From Pseudomonas flavescens (lineage in GTDB: Bacteria; Pseudomonadota; Gammaproteobacteria; Pseudomonadales; Pseudomonadaceae): a stretch of 64,000 nucleotides of DNA. Positions 36,927 to 45,232 of the stretch are shown piece after piece. A program made the position numbers and the translations under genes. The notes under the pieces are model-generated. The model was not told the DNA's origin, made no database searches, and saw only the letters and a list, made by a program, of their open reading frames with translations. The stretch is from contig NZ_JACBYV010000001.1 in NCBI RefSeq assembly GCF_013408425.1, positions 4,898,001-4,962,000 of the forward strand. The letters run 5' to 3'. Numbering within the stretch: position 1 is the first letter of the stretch; every line of letters begins with the position of its first letter.

Positions 36927-37567
36927 TTCGGAACGTCCACGCTGCAACCGCAGCGGGCAAGCGTTGCTTCCAGGCGTCGATCCGGCATGGCGTGCTGGCG
37001 CAACGCCCGCGCGGTCTGCTCGGCATACTCACGGGTGCTGCCGAAATGGCCGCGAGCATGGCTCAGTACCTGGCGCAGTACCGGATCCGGCAGGCTGCCG
37101 GCGAAGTGCGGCCCCTGACGGTTGAGCACGAAGGTCAGGGCGTCGATGCGCGTGCCGTCCTCGAGCCGGCAAGTCAGCCATTTCGGCTGGTAGGCGGCGT
37201 CGATCATCTCGCGCCGCCAGAGGGCCAGCAGGTGGCAGTCCAGTTCTTCTTCGGCCAGGCGGTAGGCGAAGCCGTTGCAGGAGCCACCTCGGTCCAGACC
37301 AAATACCAGGCCTGGCTGTTCCGGGGTTCCACGGTGGTTGTGCGACCACAGATAGAGGCCTCGATGGTAGCCGTGCAGGCGTGCACGGCGTACCTCCAGC
37401 GACGGGCATTCCGGACGCCAGATCAGCGAGCCGTAAGCGAACAGCCAGAATGGCTGGTCGCCACGCTGGCGGTGCACGGTCTCCATCGACTGGCGCATCT
37501 GTTCGGCGCTGAGCAGCGCGCTGGTGAGCGCAAGCGGCGAGTCGAATGGGGAGTTGGCCGGGTTCAT
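36923..37567 (-). CDS. ChaC-type gamma-glutamylcyclotransferase
   Basis: Cytoplasmic enzyme of 214 residues of the ChaC family, which cuts glutathione (gamma-Glu-Cys-Gly) to 5-oxoproline and Cys-Gly. The substrate loop FAYGSLIWRP (about residues 43-52) matches the YGSL signature; GYHRGLYLWSHNHRGTPEQPG and GLVFGLDRGGSCNGFAYRL follow as in ChaC, with acidic residues EEELD at the position where the catalytic Glu is expected. In E. coli chaC sits by the chaAB locus; here it lies between a TonB-dependent receptor gene and a peptide-type binding protein gene, overlapping the latter. This suggests that the enzyme processes what the system imports. Confidence 0.88.
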   Translation of the reverse strand: MNPANSPFDSPLALTSALLSAEQMRQSMETVHRQRGDQPFWLFAYGSLIWRPECPSLEVRRARLHGYHRGLYLWSHNHRGTPEQPGLVFGLDRGGSCNGFAYRLAEEELDCHLLALWRREMIDAAYQPKWLTCRLEDGTRIDALTFVLNRQGPHFAGSLPDPVLRQVLSHARGHFGSTREYAEQTARALRQHAMPDRRLEATLARCGCSVDVPK

Positions 37568-37614
37568 GATCGCTGCCTGAAAGTTGTGGCCCCGGGCGAG
37601 GCCGGGGCTTGGGG

Positions 37615-40398
37615 TTACCAGCTGTAGCTGACCTTGCCGTAGTAGAAGGCGCCGCTGTAGCCATAGGGCGAGAAAGTGCTGTATTTCAGATTGCCGCCCG
37701 AGGAGTTGGCTGCGAGCAGGCGCTCCGGTCGTTCATCGGTGATGTTGTCGCCGCCCACGGTGAACAGCCAGTTGTCGAGTGCGTAATCCGCTGCCAGGTC
37801 GAGAATCCAGGCGGCGTCGAAGGTCTGGTCGTTGGCCGCATTGTTCTGATAGCTGGTGAACTTGCCGTAACGCACCAGGTTGCTGCGCAGTGTCCAGTTG
37901 CCGACGCTCAGGTCGTTGCTGAAGGTGAGTTTGTGCTTGGGAGTGGTATCGCCAAGCAGGCCCAGTCGCTCGCGACGGTCCACGCGCAACAGGTTCAGCC
38001 CCAGGCTGTCGAGAACTGCCGGGTTGTCCTTGACGTCGGTGACCTTGGTCCGGTTGTAGTTGTAGCCCAGCGTGCTGTTCCAGCGCAGGTCATTGGCGAA
38101 GCTGTGGCGGTAGTTGGCGACCAGATCGACGCCGGTGGTGCGGGTATCCACGGCGTTGTTGAAGTAGCGGGCCGTGGTATAGCTGATGTCGCCGACACCG
38201 TTGGCCTGCAGGTAAGCCAGCGCCGCCGGGTTGTTGCTCAGGTCGAGGTTGGACGACAGGGTGATGCGATCTCGGATGTCGATACGGTAGACGTCGGCGG
38301 TGAGCTGCAGGTTGTCCAATGGGTTGAGTACCAGACCCAGGCTGTAGTTGCGCGATTTCTCCGCCTTCAGATCCTCGGCGCCGAGCAGGCGGGCGACCTG
38401 CGAGTCGGCGGGGAAGGTGCCGGCCTCCTGAATGGTGCTGCCAATCAACTGCGAGGAGGTCTGGGCAAAATGTTGCTGGGCAAGTGATGGCGCACGAAAA
38501 CCGGTGGATACACTGCCGCGCAGGGCCACTTGCGGGGTGAAGTCGTAGCGCCCGGCCAGCGAGCCGCTGATGTTCGAGCCGAAGTCGCTGTAGTCCTCGT
38601 GACGCACCGCGGCAGAGATACCGAACTGCTCGGTCAGGTTGGTCTCCAGGTCGAGGTACTGCGCCAGGTTGTGGCGGCTCCATTCGCCGGCGTCGGCGGC
38701 ACGGAAGCCCGCCAGGCCGGAACTGCCACCCCGGTAGTAGGAGCCGGCCTCACCGGCTTCCAGCTCGTAGTTCTGGTGCAGGTATTCGGCACCGAATGCC
38801 ACGCTCAGCGGGTACGGCAGCCAGGACAGCTCGAAATCCCGAGCCAGGTCCAGGTTGATCTGCTTCTGTTCGTTGCTCAAGGTGCCATTGTCGAACGAGA
38901 ACGGTGTGCTGCCTGTGTCGCGGTACAGGTCCGGGTTGATGGTTCGGGTGCTGATTTCGTATTCGTTGCGTCCGTAGTTGAGCGACAGGTCGTAGCGCCA
39001 GTCATCCGCCAGCTCGCCGCGCAGGCCGGTGGTCAGCGAGCTGTCCTGCAGCTCACCGCGAATCAGCGGCAGGTAACCGTCCGGATACAGCGCCGGGATA
39101 TTGTTGCCGGCGTTGCTGGCGCGGTAGAACGCAGCGGTCTCACCCTTGCGGCGGCTGTAGCCGCCAAAGGCATAGAGTTCCGCGCCGTTCTGCAATGCGT
39201 ACTCGCCATTGAGGAACAGCTTGCCTTCCTCGGTCGCAGGTTCACCCTGGCGGAACACCTGCTGGCCATAAGTGGTAGAGCCGATGCTGCCAGGCCGCAG
39301 ATCCTCGCCCGCGCGGTTGGTGTAATCGTTGTTGCCGCCTTCAATAGTCAGGTTCAGCCAGCCATTGTCGCCAAGCGCGAAGCCGCTGTTGGCGCTGAGC
39401 TGGCGCTGGATACCGTCGCCATCCTTGTATTGGCCGAACTTGCTGCTCACCGAGCCGCCTTCGGCATCCTGCTTGAGGATCACGTTGATCACCCCGGCAA
39501 TGGCGTCCGAGCCGTAGCGCGCCGAGGCGCCGTCACGCAGCACTTCGATACGTTCCACCGCCGCGACTGGAATGGCGTTCAGGTCGACCGGAGCCGAACC
39601 GCGACCGATGGCCCCACCAAGGTTGACGAAGGCGCCGGTATGGCGGCGTTTGCCGTTGACCAGCACCAGAACCTGATCCGGTGACAGGCCACGCAATTGC
39701 GCCGGGCGGGCCAGCTCGGCACCGTCCACCAGGCTGGGCCGCGGGAAGTTGATCGACGGCACCAGACGCGCCAGTACTGCGCCAAGCTCTTCCGAGCCGG
39801 TGTTGCGCAGGCTGTCGCCGCTGATGACATCGATAGGCGACAGCGACGCGCTGGCGGTGCGCTCCTGTGAGCGAGTGCCCGTGACGATCACGCTGTCCAG
39901 GCGCGGCGCCAGTGCCGGCTGGACTGTTGCGGCTGCCGCGGCAGAGGGCGTCACAGGTCGGTTGGCAGCGGCGCCAGGACTGACGATTACCGCATCGGCA
40001 TCCCTGGAAAAGCCCAGGCCACTGCCCTGCAACGCTTGCGAAATGGCCTGGTCGACGCTGAGCTGGCCACTGACGGCATCTGCCTGTCGGCCCTGAACCA
40101 GTGCCGGATCGAAGGAAATCAACTGGCCGCTCTGCCGGGAGATCCCTAGCAACACCTGGCCAAGCGGGCCAGCCGGAACCTGGAAGCTGCGTGCCTGCTG
40201 GGTCGCCGCGCTCTGCGCCAGGCTGGTTTGTGCCCAGCTGGCGCCGAGCACCAGCGCCAGGGCCAGGGAGGAAGGTTTGAACAGCGTACTGATCGGAGTG
40301 TGCATGGCAGACGTCTCATCCTTGGTTTTCTGCAATGAGCGATGACGCGGAGAAAGCTGCAGAAAATCCTTGGAACGATTGGTCATGAGCTTATGCAT
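37615..40398 (-). CDS. TonB-dependent receptor with STN signalling domain
   Basis: Outer-membrane receptor of 927 residues. The STN domain (about residues 70-140, FQVPAGPLGQVLLGISRQSG) links to the FecR-like gene upstream. The plug has LRGLSPDQVLVLVNGKRRHT and ERIEVLRDGASARYGSDAIA; the C-terminal barrel ends in Trp (GKVSYSW). The mature protein contains no cysteine that I can find. Start choice: ATG 40398 lies seven bases after the FecR stop with GAGG well spaced but gives a long signal peptide; ATG 40305 gives MHTPISTLFKPSSLALALVL, a standard signal peptide, with poorer ribosome site. The ligand is unknown; the plug type is that of the large receptor group without known siderophore. Confidence 0.88.
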   Translation of the reverse strand: MHKLMTNRSKDFLQLSPRHRSLQKTKDETSAMHTPISTLFKPSSLALALVLGASWAQTSLAQSAATQQARSFQVPAGPLGQVLLGISRQSGQLISFDPALVQGRQADAVSGQLSVDQAISQALQGSGLGFSRDADAVIVSPGAAANRPVTPSAAAAATVQPALAPRLDSVIVTGTRSQERTASASLSPIDVISGDSLRNTGSEELGAVLARLVPSINFPRPSLVDGAELARPAQLRGLSPDQVLVLVNGKRRHTGAFVNLGGAIGRGSAPVDLNAIPVAAVERIEVLRDGASARYGSDAIAGVINVILKQDAEGGSVSSKFGQYKDGDGIQRQLSANSGFALGDNGWLNLTIEGGNNDYTNRAGEDLRPGSIGSTTYGQQVFRQGEPATEEGKLFLNGEYALQNGAELYAFGGYSRRKGETAAFYRASNAGNNIPALYPDGYLPLIRGELQDSSLTTGLRGELADDWRYDLSLNYGRNEYEISTRTINPDLYRDTGSTPFSFDNGTLSNEQKQINLDLARDFELSWLPYPLSVAFGAEYLHQNYELEAGEAGSYYRGGSSGLAGFRAADAGEWSRHNLAQYLDLETNLTEQFGISAAVRHEDYSDFGSNISGSLAGRYDFTPQVALRGSVSTGFRAPSLAQQHFAQTSSQLIGSTIQEAGTFPADSQVARLLGAEDLKAEKSRNYSLGLVLNPLDNLQLTADVYRIDIRDRITLSSNLDLSNNPAALAYLQANGVGDISYTTARYFNNAVDTRTTGVDLVANYRHSFANDLRWNSTLGYNYNRTKVTDVKDNPAVLDSLGLNLLRVDRRERLGLLGDTTPKHKLTFSNDLSVGNWTLRSNLVRYGKFTSYQNNAANDQTFDAAWILDLAADYALDNWLFTVGGDNITDERPERLLAANSSGGNLKYSTFSPYGYSGAFYYGKVSYSW

Positions 40399-40405
40399 TT
40401 CTGCC

Positions 40406-41347
40406 TCACGCTCGTTCGATACTGACCCACAGGTCGCCAAAGCGGCTGATGCGGATCGGCAGCGTCTGTGCCAGCAGTTGCAGGGCTCGGTCACTGTCAT
40501 CGAGGGGATACAGGCCGCTGGTGCGCAGGCTCGCGGCGGTCGCGGACAACCGCAAGACGCCGTTGCGATAGGCTCGCAGGGCATCGACAACCTCGCCAAG
40601 CGGGCGGTCATCCACCTCCAGCAGGCCGTCGAGCCAGGCGCTTTCGTTGCCGCGTAACGGGCTTTGTCCGATGACGCCGGTGCTGTCCAGGTTCACGTTG
40701 CTACCAGGTTGCAGCTGTTGACCGTTGGCCAGGCGAACCTCGGCATCGAACACCGTGAGCTGCAACTGCCCGACAGCGCGACTGCGCAGGATGAGGCGGC
40801 CACCCAGACTGCTCAGGCGACCTGCCGGACTGTCGAGAATGAGTGGTGTCGCCGTGATAGGGGCATCCAGCAGCGCGCCGCCATGATGGAAGTGCAGGCC
40901 TCGACGCTGGGAGCCGAAGTCCGGCGTCACTCGGGTTCGTGCATCCAGGCTCAGCCGGCTACCGTCCGCCAGGTCGTGGGTGGTGCGCTCGCCTGTTGCG
41001 GTGTAGAGGTCGCCGGGTAGCACCAGGCCGGTGCGATTGAGGTGCAGCCCTAGCGTGCCAAGAGCGACGGCGCCGACCACGGCGAGACTGCCGCGCAGGA
41101 AATCGCGTCGGCTCGAGGGCGTGTTGATGGTGCGCAGCACCTGCTCGTCCGAGAGCCGAAGCAGAGGCTCGCGGCGCAGCAGGCCAAGGTTGTCGGCAAG
41201 GCGCTGGAATACCTGAACGTGTGTGGGATGGCTGTTTTGCCAAGCGATGAACGCCTGGCGCTCGTCCTCGCTGATATCACCGGATTGCAGGCGCATCATC
41301 CAGTGCGCGGCCTCGTCGACCACGCTTTTCAGCGGTTGCTCGCTCAT
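40406..41347 (-). CDS. FecR-type anti-sigma/signal-transducing protein
   Basis: Inner-membrane regulator of 313 residues. The N-terminal FecR motif is VDEAAHWMMRLQSGDIS with FIAWQNSHPTHVQVFQRLAD; the single membrane segment is near residues 85-105 (FLRGSLAVVGAVALGTLGLH), preceded by SSRRDF, a twin-arginine-like stretch common in FecR homologues. The periplasmic FecR domain includes ERTTHDLADGSRLSLDARTR. It overlaps the sigma factor by four bases and is followed directly by the receptor. Confidence 0.9.
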   Translation of the reverse strand: MSEQPLKSVVDEAAHWMMRLQSGDISEDERQAFIAWQNSHPTHVQVFQRLADNLGLLRREPLLRLSDEQVLRTINTPSSRRDFLRGSLAVVGAVALGTLGLHLNRTGLVLPGDLYTATGERTTHDLADGSRLSLDARTRVTPDFGSQRRGLHFHHGGALLDAPITATPLILDSPAGRLSSLGGRLILRSRAVGQLQLTVFDAEVRLANGQQLQPGSNVNLDSTGVIGQSPLRGNESAWLDGLLEVDDRPLGEVVDALRAYRNGVLRLSATAASLRTSGLYPLDDSDRALQLLAQTLPIRISRFGDLWVSIERA

Positions 41348-41844
41348 TGCTGCAGTGCTCCGTAGCAGAGCTTGAAGGCTTCGGTCATGTATTGCTGCAC
41401 GCGGCTGGGCGAAATGCTCAGTCGTTCAGCGATCTGCATATAGGTCAGCCCGCCTATCTGGCTGTGGATAAATGCAGCCTTGCCCTGGCCGGGCAAGCCA
41501 TCGAGGAGTTGGTCGAGCCTTACCAGTGTTTCGATCAGCAAAAGGCGCTCTTCCGGCGAGGGGTGAACCTGTTCGGGAAGCTCCTCGAGCATCTGCAGGT
41601 ACGCGCGCTCCAGGTCCCGGCGCCGCCAGCTTTCCTGCATCAGGCGTTGCGCGATGGTGGTCAGCAAAGCCCGTGGTTCGCGAATTTGAGCGGGGTCCGG
41701 CAGGCTGAGTACGCGCAGGAACGTTTCCGCAACCAGGTCTTCGGCATTGTGGGTGCAGCCCAGGCGGCGATACAGGCGGGCGTGCAGCCAGCGCTGGTTC
41801 TGCACGAACCATTGGGCGACCAGTCGCCGAGCTGGATTTTCCAT
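41344..41844 (-). CDS. ECF sigma factor of the FecI type
   Basis: Sigma factor of 166 residues. Region 2 contains NAEDLVAETFLRVLSL and ALLTTIAQRLMQESWRRRD; region 4 has FIHSQIGGLTYMQIAERLSI and SPSRVQQYMTEAFKLC. It is the first gene of the receptor-ChaC-ABC run. I see no Fur-box match in the 190-base divergent gap to znuA. The other FecI-type gene of this window, at 14.3 kb, belongs to the heme locus, so the two are specific for different receptors. Confidence 0.9.
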   Translation of the reverse strand: MENPARRLVAQWFVQNQRWLHARLYRRLGCTHNAEDLVAETFLRVLSLPDPAQIREPRALLTTIAQRLMQESWRRRDLERAYLQMLEELPEQVHPSPEERLLLIETLVRLDQLLDGLPGQGKAAFIHSQIGGLTYMQIAERLSISPSRVQQYMTEAFKLCYGALQQ

Positions 41845-41899
41845 GTCCTTTCCTCAAAAGGTCTGGAGCTACTGTGCCGCAAATGGAAATCAGCTAAAA

Positions 41900-41927
41900 A
41901 GAATAAAAAACACCATGAATATATCAA
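41900..41927 (-). promoter_or_regulatory. Candidate sigma-70 promoter of the fecI-like gene
   Basis: On the minus strand TTGATA (41922-41927) and TATTCT (41900-41905) are separated by 16 bases in an AT-rich stretch, about 56 bases before the sigma factor start codon. The -10 matches TATAAT at four of six positions. Confidence 0.45.
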
Positions 41928-41992
41928 TTTTTAATTTTACTGTGGCTCACAGATAGACCTGACGAGGAACCTGCGACGTCTTTTCGAGGAAA

Positions 41993-42007
41993 TGTTATTG
42001 TATAGCT
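41993..42007. promoter_or_regulatory. Candidate Zur box upstream of znuA
   Basis: TGTTATTGTATAGCT matches TGTTATA-N-TATAACA at 11 of 14 positions and is preceded by GAAA, extending the left half-site. It ends 27 bases before the znuA start. It lies more than 60 bases upstream of the predicted promoter of the divergent fecI-like gene, so control of that gene by the same site is possible but not obvious. Confidence 0.6.
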
Positions 42008-42034
42008 CCTTTGCTCTCTGAATGACCCGTCGCC

Positions 42035-43000
<966 letters not shown>

Positions 43001-43042
43001 ACCCGGGCGTTCAGGCTTCGGCGCGACAAGCCCGCGACCCGC

Positions 43043-43720
43043 TCATTCGGTGTCTTGCCTGGCGGTGAAGCGTCGGCGTATCAGGTAGATCGCCAGCGCG
43101 ACCAGGCCCAGCACGGCTAGGGCCCCTGCGCTGTTGCCCAGATCATGCTCGAGCAGCGACTCACCCAGTACCACGAAGGCCACCGCGTAGATGCCGGTGA
43201 TCAGCCCGGAAACCCCGAAGTAGATCCAGAAGGGGACGCCGGCCATACCGAGCAGGTAGTGCTTGATGAAGATCGGTACGCCCGGGGCCAGCTTCACCAG
43301 CAGCGCGAAACGCAGCGCACCATCACCCTTCTCGAAGTCGGGAATGCTGTAGCGAGTACGTGCGAGCAAGCGACCTAGCCAGGGCCGCAGGCCGCTGCGG
43401 GCTATCCAGTAGCACAGCAGCAGATTGGCCGACAGGGCGACCGCGCTGCCGGCGAGCCCGATAGGTACACCGAAGGTCGCGCCGGCGACGATGAAGAAGG
43501 GCGTGATGGGCACACCCAGCGCAGGCACTATCGCCATGGCGAGGAAAAACGGCAGCACCCCGGCTTCTTCGCGCCAGGCGATGAAGGCCTGGTGATCCCA
43601 GGCGTTCCAGATCGCCACGGCGAGCACCAGCAAGACGATCGCGCCGAGAATACGCAGTGCCCAGGTGGCGGGTGTAGCGGGCGCCGGGCGCCCTTTGTGA
43701 TTGGGCGTCGGTGATTGCAT
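43043..43720 (-). CDS. VTT-domain (TVP38/TMEM64 family) inner-membrane protein
   Basis: Membrane protein of 225 residues. After a Pro-rich cytoplasmic N-terminus, the first helix is WALRILGAIVLLVLAVAIW. The VTT core has VPITPFFIVAGATFGVPIG and, later, LVKLAPGVPIFIKHYLLGMA, which is the conserved PxxP/G-N/H motif region of the DedA/TVP38 superfamily. Such proteins are implicated in lipid scrambling or flipping; the specific role here is unknown. I chose ATG 43720; the frame extends to a TTG at 43735. It is convergent with znuA. Confidence 0.85.
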   Translation of the reverse strand: MQSPTPNHKGRPAPATPATWALRILGAIVLLVLAVAIWNAWDHQAFIAWREEAGVLPFFLAMAIVPALGVPITPFFIVAGATFGVPIGLAGSAVALSANLLLCYWIARSGLRPWLGRLLARTRYSIPDFEKGDGALRFALLVKLAPGVPIFIKHYLLGMAGVPFWIYFGVSGLITGIYAVAFVVLGESLLEHDLGNSAGALAVLGLVALAIYLIRRRFTARQDTE

Positions 43721-43856
43721 AGGGGCCCGCTGCAAGGTCGTGAACCTGACTCGATTTCGCGCGAGTCAGTGGCGATCGAGCTGCCAGCCGCGTTTCACCG
43801 GTAGCAGCGGATGAGAGCCGCAGCATAGGTGCAAGCGCTCGAACGGTACAGGCGCT

Positions 43857-43899
43857 GAGCCAGGGAATACGCGACTGGATGCTACAAGCCCCCTGGCTC
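43857..43899 (-). terminator. Possible terminator hairpin downstream of thrB
   Basis: A perfect 9-bp inverted repeat GAGCCAGGG / CCCTGGCTC with a 25-base spacer lies just after the thrB stop. It has no T-run, so termination is uncertain. Confidence 0.4.
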
Positions 43900-43909
43900 T
43901 GCCGGAGAT

Positions 43910-44860
43910 CTACAGCGCGAACGGCAGCGCCAGCTCGACATGCTGACGTTCGGCCAGACGACGCTGGAACTCGGCCGGATCGTGAATCAGCACGTCCTGG
44001 CCGGCGAAGGCTTCTGCGGCGATCAGCCGCGACAGCCAGAAACGCACGCAGCCGATGCGCAGCAGGGCAGGCCACAGCTCGGCTTCGGCGGCGCTGAACG
44101 GGCGCAGTGCGGCGTAGGCACCGAGCAGTGCACGGGTACGTTCGGCATTCAGTCGCCCTTGCTCATCCGAGCACCAATCGTTCACGGCGATGGCCAGGTC
44201 ATAGAGCATCGGCCCCGAACAGGCGTTGTAGAAGTCGATCACTCCGCTCAGGTGCGTGCCTTCGAACAGGCAGTTGTCGCGGAACAGGTCGGCATGCAGA
44301 TTGGCACCCGGCAGTTTGCGCACGCGTTCCTGCAATGTGGCGATCTCTTCCAGGGCGTCGTTCAGCAGGCTGGCCTGCTCGGCAGGCAGCCGCAGGGCCA
44401 GTGCTGCACCTTCACGCAGCATCCACTCCAGGCCCCGATCGCTCTTGCGTGGCAACGGGCTTTCGCGGGTCGCCAGGTGAATGCGCGCCAGCAGGCCGCC
44501 GATTTCCTGGCAATGGTGGGCGTTGACCGCGCTGATGTGCTTGCCGCTCAGTCGCGGTTGCAGCAGCGCCGGCTTGCCAGCCAGGCTGCGCAAGGCTTCG
44601 CCGCTGTCGGTGCGCAACGCGTAGGGCACCGGCAGGCCGGCATCGTGGAGCACGTCCAGCAGCTCGATGAAGAACGGCAGATCGTCGCTTGGTCCGCGTT
44701 CGATCAGGGTCAGCACGAACTCGCCCTGCTCCAGGCTGACGAAGAAGTTGCTGTTCTCGCTACCGGCCTCGATGCCCTGGAAGTCGAGCAGACGGCCGAG
44801 CCCGTAGGGGGCGAGAAACGTATCCAGTTGCGGACGTTGCAGCGGGGTGAACACCGACAT
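43910..44860 (-). CDS. thrB: Homoserine kinase (ThrB, aminoglycoside-phosphotransferase-like type)
   Basis: Enzyme of 316 residues that phosphorylates homoserine in threonine synthesis. It belongs to the APH-like ThrB type found in pseudomonads: N-lobe [20 protein letters not shown], catalytic loop [15 protein letters not shown] and metal-binding [18 protein letters not shown]. It keeps its P. aeruginosa neighbours DUF2782 and polA. It starts 12 bases after the DUF2782 stop on the minus strand, so the two form an operon. Confidence 0.94.
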   Translation of the reverse strand: MSVFTPLQRPQLDTFLAPYGLGRLLDFQGIEAGSENSNFFVSLEQGEFVLTLIERGPSDDLPFFIELLDVLHDAGLPVPYALRTDSGEALRSLAGKPALLQPRLSGKHISAVNAHHCQEIGGLLARIHLATRESPLPRKSDRGLEWMLREGAALALRLPAEQASLLNDALEEIATLQERVRKLPGANLHADLFRDNCLFEGTHLSGVIDFYNACSGPMLYDLAIAVNDWCSDEQGRLNAERTRALLGAYAALRPFSAAEAELWPALLRIGCVRFWLSRLIAAEAFAGQDVLIHDPAEFQRRLAERQHVELALPFAL

Positions 44861-44872
44861 GAATTGACTGCC

Positions 44873-45157
44873 TTACCAGCTGAAGATTTCCCAGGCCGGG
44901 ATCAGCATGTCCGGCGAATCGGACCGCACGAAATTGCCGTCGCTGCCGTCGGCCCGAACCAGGAAATAGGGTTTGCCACCTTTCGGGGTGACCTTGATGG
45001 CGTAGAGGAAGCCGTTGACCCGGTACTCCTCCACGGTTCGGTCGCCGTCCTGGCGGATGGTTACATCAGGATCCGCCGAGGGGGCGTCATCGGCCTGAGC
45101 GGCGAATGGCACGCTGGCCAGCACGGCAAGCAGGATCAAGCGATTCAGTGGTCCCAT
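44873..45157 (-). CDS. DUF2782 small secreted protein
   Basis: Exported protein of 94 residues with a signal peptide ([15 protein letters not shown]). The mature part has [20 protein letters not shown] and [20 protein letters not shown], the conserved DUF2782 core. Function unknown. It is divergent from polA with a 75-base gap and upstream of thrB. Confidence 0.9.
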   Translation of the reverse strand: MGPLNRLILLAVLASVPFAAQADDAPSADPDVTIRQDGDRTVEEYRVNGFLYAIKVTPKGGKPYFLVRADGSDGNFVRSDSPDMLIPAWEIFSW

Positions 45158-45232
45158 GGTAACCTTGTCCCTTTGATATCAACGGTGCTGCGTATTCTAG
45201 CGCCACGCCCGCCGAAAAGGTTGATCACGCTC

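Noticed and set aside
43940..45232. The polA reading frame is open for about 430 codons upstream of its start
   Set aside because: This stretch is antisense to thrB and the DUF2782 gene, both clearly coding on the other strand; the polA start at 45233 gives the normal N-terminus. Open antisense frames are common at this GC content.
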